The translations under genes were made by a program, and so were the position numbers. Source: Vibrio sinensis (GTDB lineage Bacteria > Pseudomonadota > Gammaproteobacteria > Enterobacterales > Vibrionaceae). From it: a stretch of 64,000 nucleotides of DNA. Below are positions 28,839 through 41,555 of this stretch, one piece after another. The DNA is taken from assembly GCF_003605645.1 (NCBI RefSeq), contig NZ_QVMU01000011.1, forward strand, positions 62,001-126,000. Reading direction: 5' to 3'. The notes under the pieces were generated by a model. That model ran no database searches. It was not told where the DNA came from and was given only the letters and a program-made list of their open reading frames with translations. The first letter of the stretch is position 1. Each line of letters opens with the position of its first letter.

Positions 28839-30352
28839 TCTTCCCAATATGGCTCGGCTTCAATACTCATAATTCGAGTTTGTTCCATCGCATGCAATAT
28901 TGAGGTTTCTTGACGGAACAACCAGCGTTCTAATTGCTCCCGCTCGTCGCCTTCCAGTTTCTCAACCAGATCTTCGAGCGGTTTCAACGTCAATAAATCA
29001 TCAATGCCTTGTAACAAGTCAGCCCAAGGCAAACGGAAGCTATTGCGTTCCTCTGCATCGTATAAACTTGCAAAGCCAACACCCGTATAAAGATTTCGCA
29101 TCAATCGATATTGCTGATCAATGAACTCTTGTCGTGAAAATAGCTTTTCAGGTGGAAAGGCCTCTATCAACTCAACCCATGTACGGTGTAATTGTTGAGC
29201 AGAGAACGTTTTTATACTCTCCGCCATTTTTTGACGTGCTTTATCATCTAAAAATGGTTGCCATCCACGAGCTAAAATCCAGCGACTCAGATCCAGAAGC
29301 AATCCGGTATAACGAGCTGAACTCAACAATTCCAAAGTGTCTTCACGCTTTGGTAGAGCATCTTGAACTAGCGTCAATTCTGAAATTAAGAACTTACGTG
29401 CATCCAGTTTTCGTAATGCATGACCTCTATCTTCAAGCAAATCTTCAAGGTAATCGAATTCTTTTATCCATTCGAGTTCTTGTTCAAGCCACTTTAGTTC
29501 TTGGCGCAAGATTGCACTGGCTCGACGAGGAATGATACCGCCATAAATCGTAAATGTTTGACGAATAAAGCTGATAGCATTTTTTATTTCATGCAATGCC
29601 GCGATAGACTCAGATTCCGTGTACATCTGTTCATGGTAATGCCAATGAGATAAGGCGTGCTCGAGAGAATTGATCAAGCAAGACTCGACAGTATCATCTT
29701 GTCCTGTATTCACCAATGCCATCGGTTTTGCCTCATCACCTTGGTAATTCATCGCTAAGCGATAGCCTTTAGCTGCCTTACTCAGGTTGCCTAAACGCAT
29801 CCCACCAGCTTCACTAAAACTCCTTGCCAAAGTAAATAAGGCATCGGTTTGTCCCGATTTAAGTTCAAGCTCAACTTCACAGATTGAATCTTTCTTATCA
29901 CCAGCGACAACTTCCCCTTGATCGAAAGCCACTTCAATTTGGCTGCCATCAGGCATTCCCACCAACCACTGTTCTCGTGTAAAATTAGTGGCGAATAAAG
30001 GAAAGAGTTCAGCTTGTAATATTTCGATATCTTTGCCCATAGGCCAAATATCTGATGGATGTAAGGTTAACTCAGGGCGATTACTTGAGTGTTCTGCGTT
30101 ATACTCAGGACGTTGGTGCAATCCGGCAACGACTCGACCAGCCGTTTTAACGGTTTGTACGTAAACATCATCAAAACGACGAATGCGCAATCCAATGTCA
30201 TGCTGTCTTAACCAATTATCGCGCGTGTCGAAATAGGTATTTCCGAGTTCACGACAACTGTGCTGAAGTACCTTGGTTTCAGAAATTTTATTATGTAAGG
30301 TTTCTGAAAAATCAGGAGAAACAAAAAACTTCAGTTCTATTTCGGTTTCCAT
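28835..30352 (-). CDS. ygiF: CYTH and CHAD domain protein (YgiF-type inorganic triphosphatase)
   Basis: A 505-residue protein. An N-terminal CYTH triphosphate-tunnel domain starts with the ExExK motif (METEIELKF) and runs to about residue 200 (CELGNTYFDT-like region, RIRRFDDVYVQTVK, EVELELKSG). A C-terminal CHAD helical domain with conserved histidines follows (about 220-490; HYHEQMYTESESIAALHEIKNAISFIRQ as location). E. coli YgiF hydrolyses inorganic triphosphate. Start is ATG 30352 behind AAAGG; the frame runs further upstream without support. It belongs to the ygiM/ygiF/glnE/hldE neighbourhood conserved with E. coli. Confidence 0.92.
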   Translation of the reverse strand: METEIELKFFVSPDFSETLHNKISETKVLQHSCRELGNTYFDTRDNWLRQHDIGLRIRRFDDVYVQTVKTAGRVVAGLHQRPEYNAEHSSNRPELTLHPSDIWPMGKDIEILQAELFPLFATNFTREQWLVGMPDGSQIEVAFDQGEVVAGDKKDSICEVELELKSGQTDALFTLARSFSEAGGMRLGNLSKAAKGYRLAMNYQGDEAKPMALVNTGQDDTVESCLINSLEHALSHWHYHEQMYTESESIAALHEIKNAISFIRQTFTIYGGIIPRRASAILRQELKWLEQELEWIKEFDYLEDLLEDRGHALRKLDARKFLISELTLVQDALPKREDTLELLSSARYTGLLLDLSRWILARGWQPFLDDKARQKMAESIKTFSAQQLHRTWVELIEAFPPEKLFSRQEFIDQQYRLMRNLYTGVGFASLYDAEERNSFRLPWADLLQGIDDLLTLKPLEDLVEKLEGDEREQLERWLFRQETSILHAMEQTRIMSIEAEPYWEE

Positions 30353-30556
30353 AGTTATACCTTTCAAAGCAGATAGGGACAGGATATTGCCTAATTTCTC
30401 ACACGGCAAGAGAGAAATATCGACGGAATGATGATCTAAAACAGTTTTAATGATGGATTTATTGGGTTAACATGCGCGCCTTTATAGCCATCGTTCAACA
30501 TTTCACCATACACTGGTGATTGTTTTTTTCGGTTATATTAATTAGGTTGAATGACC

Positions 30557-31237
30557 ATGCCAGTAAATACAATCATGGGGTTATTTGCAAAGTCCCCTAT
30601 TAAGCCTTTGCAACGCCACGTCGTGTGCGTAAACGAATGTTGCTCTCACTTAGTCAACTTTTTTGAAGTTAGTTCAAAAGGTGATTGGGAGAAAGCATCT
30701 GAAATTCGTGCACAGATTTCTCACCTAGAGAAAGAAGCCGACGTTCTTAAGCGCGAAATTCGTCTTAAACTTCCTCGCGGTTTGTTTATGCCTGTAGATC
30801 GTAGCGATATGCTAGAACTACTAACGCAACAAGATAAACTCGCAAATCTTGCAAAAGATATTGCCGGGCGTGTATACGGTCGACAATTGAAAATTCCCGC
30901 TCCTATGCAAGAGAATTTTATTCTTTACGTTAAGCGTTGTCTTGATGCAGCGAACCAAGCTCAAAAAGTAATTAGCGAGCTTGATGAACTACTTGAGACT
31001 GGTTTTAAAGGTCGTGAGGTGACACTTGTCGCTGAAATGATTAATCAGCTTGATGTAATTGAAGATGACACCGATGCGATGCAGATCCAACTTCGTCAAC
31101 AATTGATGGCGATAGAACACGATATGAATCCTATCGATGTGATGTTCCTATACAAAATTCTAGAATGGGTGGGTGGCATTGCTGATCAGGCGCAACGTGT
31201 AGGCGCGCGTCTCGAAGTTATGTTGTCTCGTTCATAA
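30557..31237 (+). CDS. DUF47/PhoU-like phosphate transport accessory protein (TIGR00153)
   Basis: A 226-residue helical cytoplasmic protein of the PhoU-like DUF47 family (MPVNTIMGLFAKSPIKPLQRHV; acidic pairs such as SHLEKEAD and NQLDVIEDDTDAMQ that bind metal in PhoU proteins). The family is usually coupled to Pit phosphate transporters, and pit follows 131 bp downstream, so it probably modulates phosphate uptake. Two ATGs are in frame (30551 and 30557); AGG at 30545 would fit either. A symmetrical hairpin lies between this gene and pit. Confidence 0.88.
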   Translation: MPVNTIMGLFAKSPIKPLQRHVVCVNECCSHLVNFFEVSSKGDWEKASEIRAQISHLEKEADVLKREIRLKLPRGLFMPVDRSDMLELLTQQDKLANLAKDIAGRVYGRQLKIPAPMQENFILYVKRCLDAANQAQKVISELDELLETGFKGREVTLVAEMINQLDVIEDDTDAMQIQLRQQLMAIEHDMNPIDVMFLYKILEWVGGIADQAQRVGARLEVMLSRS

Positions 31238-31279
31238 ACCATAAATTAACTCAATAACGAAGAGCATTAAATTATTCGC

Positions 31280-31319
31280 ACCCTCATCTAGGCGACGGTT
31301 ATCGTCATGCTATGAGGGT
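31280..31319 (+). other. Hairpin between the DUF47 gene and pit
   Basis: Nested perfect arms: ACCCTCAT (31280-31287) with ATGAGGGT (31312-31319), and inner GACG/CGTC around loop GTTAT. There is no T-tract, so it is more likely an RNA processing, stability or protein-binding element than a terminator. Confidence 0.55.
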
Positions 31320-31368
31320 TAATCGCGTCTAAAATGTTCCGCTTGTTATCAAACAACTAGGTATTACG

Positions 31369-32631
31369 ATGGATATCCTTGCTAACTACGGCACTGTCCT
31401 GATTATTGTTGCAGCCGCTTTTGGTTTCATGATGGCTATTGGTATTGGTGCAAATGACGTTGCCAATGCGATGGGCACATCTGTAGGTTCAAAAGCTCTA
31501 ACAGTAAAACAAGCAATCATCATTGCGATGATTTTTGAATTTGCTGGTGCATATCTGGCCGGTGGCGAAGTGACCGACACCATCCGTAAAGGTGTAATCG
31601 AAACCTCTCTCTTTGCTAGTCAACCAGATGTTTTGGTTTACGGCATGATGTCAGCTTTACTTGCAGCAGGTACATGGCTTTTACTTGCGTCGTACATGGG
31701 CTGGCCAGTTTCAACAACTCACTCTATTATCGGTGCGATCATCGGTTTCGCCTGCGTCTCTGTTGGTACAGAAGCTGTCGATTGGAGCAGTGTGCAAGGC
31801 ATTGTTGGTAGTTGGATTGTTACACCCATTATTTCAGGTATTTTTGCTTACTTGATTTTTGTGAGTGCGCAACGACTGATCTTTGATACTGAAAACCCGC
31901 TAATCAACGCGAAACGCTTTGTTCCGGTATACATGTTCATTACTACAATGGTAATCGCTCTTGTAACCATCAAAAAAGGCCTTAAGCACGTTGGTTTGCA
32001 CCTAACAAACTCTGAAGCTTGGGTTTGGGCTGCTATCGTATCTTCTATGGTAATGGTGGGCGGTTACTTCTACATTCAGAAGAAATTCGCAAGCCGTGAA
32101 GACGACCATAGCTTTGCTGGTGTAGAAAGTATCTTCAGCGTATTAATGGTAATTACAGCATGTGCGATGGCGTTTGCACACGGTTCAAACGACGTAGCAA
32201 ATGCGATCGGTCCACTGTCTGCTGTTGTATCAACTGTTGAACATATGGGTGAAGTTACAGCGAAAAGTACTATCGCTTGGTGGATTCTACCTCTTGGTGG
32301 TTTTGGTATCGTAGTTGGTCTTGCGACTTTAGGTCACAAAGTAATGGCTACTGTTGGTACAGGTATCACTGAGCTAACGCCTAGTCGTGGCTTTGCAGCA
32401 CAGCTTGCTACAGCATCAACCGTAGTTCTTGCTTCTGGTACAGGCTTACCAATTTCAACGACTCAAACACTAGTTGGTGCGGTATTAGGTGTGGGTTTTG
32501 CACGCGGTATTGCGGCTCTCAACCTTGGTGTTGTACGTAACATCGTTGCATCTTGGATTGTGACACTACCTGCAGGTGCTCTACTTGCTGTTGTGTTCTT
32601 CTATGCAATTCAAGCAGCATTCGCCGGATAA
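31369..32631 (+). CDS. Low-affinity inorganic phosphate transporter (Pit family)
   Basis: A 420-residue membrane protein with about ten hydrophobic segments. It shows the duplicated PiT signature: GIGANDVANAMGTSVGSKAL in the first half and HGSNDVANAIGPLSA in the second. Substrate is phosphate with H+ or Na+, probably as a metal-phosphate complex. The upstream DUF47 gene is its usual partner. A terminator follows. Vibrio PiT proteins of this length couple to Na+ in some cases; the ion cannot be fixed from sequence. Confidence 0.94.
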   Translation: MDILANYGTVLIIVAAAFGFMMAIGIGANDVANAMGTSVGSKALTVKQAIIIAMIFEFAGAYLAGGEVTDTIRKGVIETSLFASQPDVLVYGMMSALLAAGTWLLLASYMGWPVSTTHSIIGAIIGFACVSVGTEAVDWSSVQGIVGSWIVTPIISGIFAYLIFVSAQRLIFDTENPLINAKRFVPVYMFITTMVIALVTIKKGLKHVGLHLTNSEAWVWAAIVSSMVMVGGYFYIQKKFASREDDHSFAGVESIFSVLMVITACAMAFAHGSNDVANAIGPLSAVVSTVEHMGEVTAKSTIAWWILPLGGFGIVVGLATLGHKVMATVGTGITELTPSRGFAAQLATASTVVLASGTGLPISTTQTLVGAVLGVGFARGIAALNLGVVRNIVASWIVTLPAGALLAVVFFYAIQAAFAG

Positions 32632-32683
32632 AGACGTCAGGGCAGTGTTAGTCCACTGTCATTAATTGGCTCTAAACCGCAGA

Positions 32684-32708
32684 AAGGGAGGCTTGGCCTC
32701 CCTTCTTT
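32684..32708 (+). terminator. Terminator after pit
   Basis: 9-bp stem AAGGGAGGC / GCCTCCCTT with loop TTG, followed by CTTTG. Short, imperfect T-tract. Confidence 0.72.
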
Positions 32709-32779
32709 GTTGCAGACGCCTTAGAAAGTTTTTACTATTTGTTCCCAGAGAACACTCGAAGACTGTGAAAGGAATTATC

Positions 32780-33391
32780 GTGAAAAAACTGGTCTGTATG
32801 CTCTTGGCTTCTTTGTTCGTTGTTCCAACGGCATTAGCACAAGAACGTTATATTTCTGACAACCTATTTACCTACATGCACTCTGGCCCAAGTAACCAGT
32901 TTCGCATCATTGGTAGTATTGATGCAGGTGATAAAGTTAAGCTAATTAGTACTGACAAAAAAGCTGGATACACACAAATTGCGGACGAACGTGGCCGTAA
33001 AGGTTGGGTAGAAAGCCGCTTTGTGACACAGCAAGAAAGCTTAACTCTGCGTATGCCAAAACTTGAAAAAGAGCTGACGTTTGTTAAGAAAGAACTAGCA
33101 AACGCACAGTCAAATGCTAATCAAGAGAAAAAAGGATTAGCAGACTCTCTAGAGACTCGTAATCGTCAGATTTCTGAACTTGAAGAGAACTACAGCAACA
33201 TGAGTAATCAACTTTCAGCATCTCAAGAAGAAGTGCGTAAACTGCGCGCTAAACTTGATACGCAAAAAGATGACCTTCTATTGAAGTACTTCACTTATGG
33301 TGGTGGTGTTGCTGGTATCGGTCTATTACTTGGTCTTGTGCTACCGCACCTTGTTCCTCGTAGAAAACGTTCGCCGTCTGGCTGGGCGTAA
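32780..33391 (+). CDS. ygiM: SH3-domain membrane protein (YgiM, TIGR04211)
   Basis: A 203-residue envelope protein. I choose GTG 32780 (VKKLVCMLLASLFVVP) behind AAAGGA; this gives a proper signal peptide (cleavage after ALA, near residue 20), while the longer frame to 32666 runs through the pit terminator. A bacterial SH3 domain covers about residues 22-90 (ISDNLFTYMHSGPSNQF, GWVESRFV). A coiled coil follows (about 95-165), then a C-terminal TM helix and basic anchor (GLLLGLVLPHLVPRRKR). In E. coli it lies beside cca; here gspAB intervene. Function poorly known. Confidence 0.88.
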   Translation: MKKLVCMLLASLFVVPTALAQERYISDNLFTYMHSGPSNQFRIIGSIDAGDKVKLISTDKKAGYTQIADERGRKGWVESRFVTQQESLTLRMPKLEKELTFVKKELANAQSNANQEKKGLADSLETRNRQISELEENYSNMSNQLSASQEEVRKLRAKLDTQKDDLLLKYFTYGGGVAGIGLLLGLVLPHLVPRRKRSPSGWA

Positions 33392-33411
33392 ATACCAAAA
33401 ATATTCTTAAT

Positions 33412-33439
33412 AAAAAAGGTCACCTCGGTGACCTTTTTT
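33412..33439. terminator. Bidirectional terminator between ygiM and gspB
   Basis: 13-bp stem AAAAAAGGTCACC / GGTGACCTTTTTT with a 2-base loop region, for convergent genes. Confidence 0.93.
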
Positions 33440-33440
33440 A

Positions 33441-34253
33441 TTATCCTTGCCAATCGTATAGTGCCGGAATCTGTATAAACTCACCTCTAAAACGAATTAA
33501 GCAAGCTTGAGGCTCTATAGCCACTAACTCAATACCATCTGCAATAGTGTGCCCTTCTTGATATTCAACACCATTGATCTTAACCCAACGTTTGGCCCTA
33601 TCACTTGAATAGACATGAGTCTGGAAATTCAATGCCGGTAGTTTTCCATACCAACGTTCCGCTTGTTGTGACAAGTCAACACTTGTGGCCAGTTTTGATT
33701 CTAGCTCCGGTTCTAACTCAGAATCCCCTTCCCCACCAATGGCAGCTTCAACTCGCAAAGCAAGCTCAGGCGATAGTGACGACAGATCTAAACCTTTCAA
33801 CATATCATCGCCCTCTTGCGGTTGCTGTGCTTCCAAGGTCTTTTTAGGTGCTGTTTTCTCAATTAAAGTACCATCGTTTGTCTCTAACGGTAATTCACTG
33901 TTAGACGCACTCAGTAGTCCGTTATCAACATCATTCAATACTGGCATAGCTAATCTTGTCTCCTCAAGGTGAGAAAATGACGGGTAGTCCAACTGCTGAT
34001 AAACAATGGGAACCTCGACAATTTGTATTTCACCTTGATTGTTTGCTTGCCATGCTAGTTTGGTATTTTGGTATTGTTGATAACCAAGCCATATTGAGAC
34101 CAATAAAACAGGAGTACACAACAACGTAAAGCAGACCTTGTAAGAAATCATAGCGCTACTTTCCACTCTACCTTGATGATGCATAGGAGCATGGCTTTGG
34201 TGGCTCATATAGGCATGTTCTGATTGCTCTAGTGCTTTCATTACGCCCATCAT
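33441..34253 (-). CDS. gspB: General secretion pathway protein B (GspB/ExeB)
   Basis: A 270-residue inner-membrane protein: cytoplasmic N-terminus, one TM helix at about residues 36-57 (VCFTLLCTPVLLVSIWLGY), a low-complexity periplasmic stretch, and a C-terminal GspB domain (about 205-268; LPALNFQTHVYSSDRAKRWVKINGVEY as location). With GspA it forms a complex that lets the type II secretin GspD assemble through peptidoglycan in Aeromonas and Vibrio. Its ATG directly follows the gspA stop. The rest of the T2SS operon is not in the window. Confidence 0.9.
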   Translation of the reverse strand: MMGVMKALEQSEHAYMSHQSHAPMHHQGRVESSAMISYKVCFTLLCTPVLLVSIWLGYQQYQNTKLAWQANNQGEIQIVEVPIVYQQLDYPSFSHLEETRLAMPVLNDVDNGLLSASNSELPLETNDGTLIEKTAPKKTLEAQQPQEGDDMLKGLDLSSLSPELALRVEAAIGGEGDSELEPELESKLATSVDLSQQAERWYGKLPALNFQTHVYSSDRAKRWVKINGVEYQEGHTIADGIELVAIEPQACLIRFRGEFIQIPALYDWQG

Positions 34254-35870
34254 CTAAACCTCCTTCTCTGTTTGAGTGAGCTTAGGAGAATATTCTTGCG
34301 ATAACAGCTCTAGTCTCTGCAATGTTTTTTTCCCTGCAATACCATCTACGTCAAGCCCCTGCCAACGTTGAAACAGCTCAACTTTGCGCTTCAACTCTGC
34401 TCCATAAACATCTGAAGTTGCTAAAGGCTGATCCAGGATCTCCGAAAGTTGATAATCCAAGCTAGCTACATGATGACCTGACATGCCTGGTTTTAAGGTG
34501 TTAAACCACAAACGCTGCCAAATAAGGTGGTACTCGCCATGCCAAATAGCATTTAAGTCGGTTTTATCCAACTCAATTCGCTCTCCTCCAACTAACAACT
34601 GAACCTTGTCAGAAGAGAGATGATAAAGCACTGCATAGCTTTTTTTTCCTGCTAACTCTAACGTTAGAACAATAGGAAAGTTAGCTTTAGCCACCTGATC
34701 GAGAGAACCTGATTTCTCTTCACACTGAAACATCCCTTGCTCATTTGGCAAACACAGCCCATCGAGTACAGAAGCATGATAGCCCCAAACTTTATAGAGC
34801 TCAGAAATCGCTGTCGGCAAATCAGCGCTCATCGCCAAAAGGGCTTGGAAGTCTTGACCAAAGACTTCTTCTTCTATACTAACATTAGGTTTCTCTGGAT
34901 ACTGCGACTCAACAAAATGCTGCACGCTAGGCTGTATTAATGCTGGAAGAAATTGAACACTTACCCAAGCAAGAGACAACCCCATCAAAGCCGAAACAAT
35001 CAATGCACTGGTTCGGGTTATTTTGTTCGCTTTTCTTGTGCTAGGGTTACGCTGAAATGAATACTGTAAGCTCATTACATCATGGCAAGCAAAATGGACC
35101 GTTTCATAAGATGGCGTCGATTCGCCAAGGCTAAATGCACGCTTTAAAGCCCCATCACAAACCAAGTTAATGAGTCGAGGGATCCCCAAGGTTTCTTGAC
35201 CAATCAATTTAAGTGATTTTGCGTTAAACAATTCAGCTTGCCCACCAGCGAGTTGAAGGCGAAACTGAATATACTTAGTTGCTTCATCAATACTGAGTGG
35301 TAATAAGTGATAACGACCTGTAATGCGCTGAGCGAGCTGGCGAAGCTGTGGCATTTGCAACTTGTGTTGTAATTCTGGTTGCCCAATAAGAAGTACTTTC
35401 AGAAGTTTCTGACTCTCTGTTTCTAAGTTTGTCAGTAAACGTAATTGTTCCAATACTTCAGCAGATAAGTGTTGAGCTTCATCGATGACGAGTAACGTCT
35501 GTCGGCCTTGTGCATAGCTATCTAGTAGGAAACGTTGAATGCTACTTGCTAATACTTTTAACGATGAATGCGGCTCGTAGGTGATAGCAAATTCATCGCA
35601 AATGGCTTCAAGTAGCTCTATATTGGAAAACGTAGGATTCAGAATCAGTCCCGTTTGTGTCTTACTATCAAGCGCTTTTAACATCGCTCGCGCAACTGTC
35701 GTTTTTCCAGTTCCAACTTCACCGGTCAACATAGCAAAGCCACCGCCATTACCAAGCCCAGCTTGTAAGTGATAGATCGCTTCTTTGTGTCGTTGACTTA
35801 AAAATAAAAAACGCGAGTTCGGGACTATAGAAAAAGGCAGTTCGACAAAGCCAAAATGAGTGTTATACAT
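34254..35870 (-). CDS. gspA: General secretion pathway protein A (GspA/ExeA ATPase)
   Basis: A 538-residue protein starting MYNTHFGFVELPFSIVPNS at ATG 35870, the usual ExeA start; 22 upstream codons in frame are rejected. An AAA ATPase domain has Walker A GEVGTGKTT and Walker B LLVIDEAQ (about 1-270). A TM helix follows at about residues 290-310 (SALIVSALMGLSLAWVSV), then a periplasmic region ending in a peptidoglycan-binding domain (GLDVDGIAGKKTLQRL). It drives insertion of the T2SS secretin through the cell wall. Cotranscribed with gspB; divergent from cca. Confidence 0.93.
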   Translation of the reverse strand: MYNTHFGFVELPFSIVPNSRFLFLSQRHKEAIYHLQAGLGNGGGFAMLTGEVGTGKTTVARAMLKALDSKTQTGLILNPTFSNIELLEAICDEFAITYEPHSSLKVLASSIQRFLLDSYAQGRQTLLVIDEAQHLSAEVLEQLRLLTNLETESQKLLKVLLIGQPELQHKLQMPQLRQLAQRITGRYHLLPLSIDEATKYIQFRLQLAGGQAELFNAKSLKLIGQETLGIPRLINLVCDGALKRAFSLGESTPSYETVHFACHDVMSLQYSFQRNPSTRKANKITRTSALIVSALMGLSLAWVSVQFLPALIQPSVQHFVESQYPEKPNVSIEEEVFGQDFQALLAMSADLPTAISELYKVWGYHASVLDGLCLPNEQGMFQCEEKSGSLDQVAKANFPIVLTLELAGKKSYAVLYHLSSDKVQLLVGGERIELDKTDLNAIWHGEYHLIWQRLWFNTLKPGMSGHHVASLDYQLSEILDQPLATSDVYGAELKRKVELFQRWQGLDVDGIAGKKTLQRLELLSQEYSPKLTQTEKEV

Positions 35871-35957
35871 GCTCTTCGCCACTGGGAATTGATGGGTAAG
35901 GAAAGTAACATTGCTGGCTGAAATATCCAATGGCAATATCGAGAATTAGAGAGGCAA

Positions 35958-37175
35958 ATGGTGCAAAGATACTTAGTCGGCGGCGCTGTCCGTGACAGAT
36001 TACTGAATTTGGATGTTTATGATCACGACTGGGTCGTGGTGGGTTCAACACCAGAAAAAATGCTTAAACTCGGCTATCAAGCGGTGGGCAAAGATTTCCC
36101 AGTTTTCTTGCACCCCAAAAACAAAGAAGAGCATGCCCTTGCCCGAACTGAGCGTAAAAATGGCCGTGGTTATACGGGGTTTGACTGTTACTTCGCGCCG
36201 GATGTCACTCTCGAAGAAGATTTACAACGCCGAGACCTTACCATTAACGCAATGGCTGAAGACGAGACGGGTCGTATCATCGATCCTTATCACGGCCAAC
36301 AAGACTTAAATAACCGCATTTTACGCCATGTTTCGGAGGCATTTTTAGAAGATCCCTTACGAGTATTACGTGTTGCCCGGTTTGCTGCAAAACTTGCTCA
36401 TTTAGGCTTTACTGTCGCCCCTGAGACGATGCAACTCATGACGGAGATTGTCACTAGTGGTGAGCTAGAACACTTAACCGCAGAGCGAGTTTGGCAAGAA
36501 TGGCACAAGTCACTAAATACTCAAGATCCTCAGGTATTTCTTTCGGTATTAAGAGATTGCGGCGCTCTTAAAGTTGTACTGCCAGAAATTGATCGACTCT
36601 TTGGAGTACCTCAACCAGAGCAATGGCATCCTGAAATTGACACAGGGATCCATACCTTAATGGTTGCTAAGCAAGCCGCCATTCTTTCGACATCTTTGAT
36701 CGTACGTTTTGCTGCGCAAGTCCATGATCTTGGTAAAGGCGTAACACCTGAAACTGAATGGCCAAGTCATAAAATGCATTGCCACACTGGCGTTAAGATC
36801 ATCAAGACACTTTGCGATCGTGTACGAGTTCCTAACGAGTATCGAGACCTAGCTGTAATGGTGTGTGAACAACATTCCAATATTCACCGTGCCGCAGAGT
36901 TAAAAGCAGAAACGAAACTGAAAATCCTCAACAAATTTGATGTATGGCGTAAACCAGAACGCCTCAATGACATTCTTCTATGCTGCATCGCTGACAGTCG
37001 CGGAAGAACCGGTCATGAAGAGTGTGAATACCCACAAAAAGGTATCTTTGAACGAGCCTACCAAGCTGCTCTAAGTGTACGAGTGCAAGATATTATCAGT
37101 GACGGTTTCAGTGGTGCTGCCATTAGAAGTGAAATGGAACAACGTCGAATCGCCGCCATTAAAAATCAAGCATAA
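35958..37175 (+). CDS. cca: CCA tRNA nucleotidyltransferase (multifunctional, with HD domain)
   Basis: A 405-residue class II CCA-adding enzyme. N-terminal [14 protein letters not shown] and the catalytic [13 protein letters not shown] (DxD), then [12 protein letters not shown], and the neck region [18 protein letters not shown]-terminal HD phosphohydrolase domain is present ([22 protein letters not shown]). It adds and repairs the tRNA 3'-CCA end. AGAGG precedes ATG 35958; GTG 35961 is an alternative. Divergent from gspA; a terminator follows. Confidence 0.96.
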   Translation: MVQRYLVGGAVRDRLLNLDVYDHDWVVVGSTPEKMLKLGYQAVGKDFPVFLHPKNKEEHALARTERKNGRGYTGFDCYFAPDVTLEEDLQRRDLTINAMAEDETGRIIDPYHGQQDLNNRILRHVSEAFLEDPLRVLRVARFAAKLAHLGFTVAPETMQLMTEIVTSGELEHLTAERVWQEWHKSLNTQDPQVFLSVLRDCGALKVVLPEIDRLFGVPQPEQWHPEIDTGIHTLMVAKQAAILSTSLIVRFAAQVHDLGKGVTPETEWPSHKMHCHTGVKIIKTLCDRVRVPNEYRDLAVMVCEQHSNIHRAAELKAETKLKILNKFDVWRKPERLNDILLCCIADSRGRTGHEECEYPQKGIFERAYQAALSVRVQDIISDGFSGAAIRSEMEQRRIAAIKNQA

Positions 37176-37237
37176 GGTTGCCGCGCTTTCCGCTCATCAA
37201 GCAGAGGCGCGCTCACTGCGAATTTTACTCCAAATAC

Positions 37238-37267
37238 AAAAACGCCCCACCGAAGTGGAGCGTTTTT
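37238..37267. terminator. Terminator between cca and eno
   Basis: Stem AAAAACGC-c-CCAC / GTGG-a-GCGTTTTT with loop CGAA, between convergent genes; usable in both directions. Confidence 0.88.
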
Positions 37268-37301
37268 AAAAGCTATCTAGCTAAGTTAACTCAATTAAGA
37301 A

Positions 37302-40502
<3,201 letters not shown>

Positions 40503-40544
40503 CTAGCGATAAATTAAGCAAAAATCGCTAATAGTGTTTTAAAT

Positions 40545-41342
40545 TTAAACTTTTTCATCGCGTTTCACTTCATCCCAGAAAGCATCCAACTCATCTAGGG
40601 AATAATCTTTTAATGTGCCACCAGCCTGCGCAACTTTCGTTTCTACCCCTTTAAAGCGACGCACAAATTTTAAATTTGCTTTCGCCAGGGCAACATCTGG
40701 GTCTTTACCAAGATGACGGGCTAGGTTTACGGTGGCAAAAAGTAAGTCTCCAAGCTCCAATTCAATATTGTCTTGGTTTGGTGAGGCTTGTAAGACTTCC
40801 TCCATTACTTCGTCAATTTCTTCATGAACTTTTCCGACCACAGGCCCTAAGGTGTCCCAATCAAAGCCAAATTTTGCGCATTTTTTCTGAATCTTTGTAG
40901 CACGAGAAAGTGGCGGCAGAGAGCTTGGTATTGAGTCTAGAATACTTTGTTCAGATTTGCCTAATTGTGCTTTCTCTTTGGCTTTTTCAGCTTCCCAATT
41001 CGCATTAATTTGCTCATCAGAATCAAACTCAACATCGGAGAAAACATGTGGGTGGCGACGAGTTAGTTTTTCATTGACGGTTTCAACAACATCAGAAAAA
41101 TCAAATAACTCTTGTTCTTTGGCTAGCTGACTATAGAAAATGACTTGAAATAGCAAGTCACCCAACTCTTCTTTCAAGTTTGGCCAATCTCGGTTTTGAA
41201 TCGCATCCACTACCTCATACGTTTCTTCAATCGTGTGTGGCACTATGGTGTCAAAACTCTGTTTCAAATCCCAAGGACAGCCGCTCTCTGGATCACGCAA
41301 CTTCACCATGATTTGTTCTAACTGTTCAATTGGATGACTCAT
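40545..41342 (-). CDS. mazG: Nucleoside triphosphate pyrophosphohydrolase MazG
   Basis: A 265-residue protein with two MazG-type all-alpha NTP-PPase repeats: [16 protein letters not shown], then [10 protein letters not shown] and [15 protein letters not shown] in the first, and [10 protein letters not shown] with [17 protein letters not shown] in the second. It hydrolyses (d)NTPs to NMP and PPi; in E. coli it limits ppGpp effects under starvation, which fits its place downstream of relA. Here no mazEF lies between them. A terminator and a hairpin element separate relA and mazG. Confidence 0.96.
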   Translation of the reverse strand: MSHPIEQLEQIMVKLRDPESGCPWDLKQSFDTIVPHTIEETYEVVDAIQNRDWPNLKEELGDLLFQVIFYSQLAKEQELFDFSDVVETVNEKLTRRHPHVFSDVEFDSDEQINANWEAEKAKEKAQLGKSEQSILDSIPSSLPPLSRATKIQKKCAKFGFDWDTLGPVVGKVHEEIDEVMEEVLQASPNQDNIELELGDLLFATVNLARHLGKDPDVALAKANLKFVRRFKGVETKVAQAGGTLKDYSLDELDAFWDEVKRDEKV

Positions 41343-41376
41343 TTTCTGTTCCTTTAAACCTTTCTATCTAAAGAAA

Positions 41377-41404
41377 AAGGTGAGCAGTCAAAACCACTCA
41401 CCTT
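41377..41404 (-). terminator. Terminator between relA and mazG
   Basis: Stem AAGGTGAG / CTCACCTT around 12 nt. On the minus strand it is followed by TTTCTTT, consistent with termination of relA transcription. Confidence 0.72.
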
Positions 41405-41466
41405 CTACATTATTTTATTTTCTCAGCGGCTTTCACTAAGTAATTGTTACTTTGACAAGGCAACAA

Positions 41467-41516
41467 GTTTTCGCGACTCCTGAGCATAGCTCGCCTATGT
41501 GATGGAGCAAGAAAAC
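41467..41516. repeat. Intergenic hairpin element between relA and mazG
   Basis: Stepwise imperfect palindrome: GTTTTC, CTCC, CATAG / CTATG, GGAG, GAAAAC, with short unpaired steps and a CTCGC loop. Flanking sequences TTACTTTGACAAG and AAAAGTGACAAG also resemble each other. It looks like a dispersed Vibrio intergenic hairpin repeat, but only one copy occurs in this window, so the repeat nature is inferred. Confidence 0.5.
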
Positions 41517-41555
41517 GCAGTTAACGCAGTAAAAGTGACAAGTACGACGTGAAAG

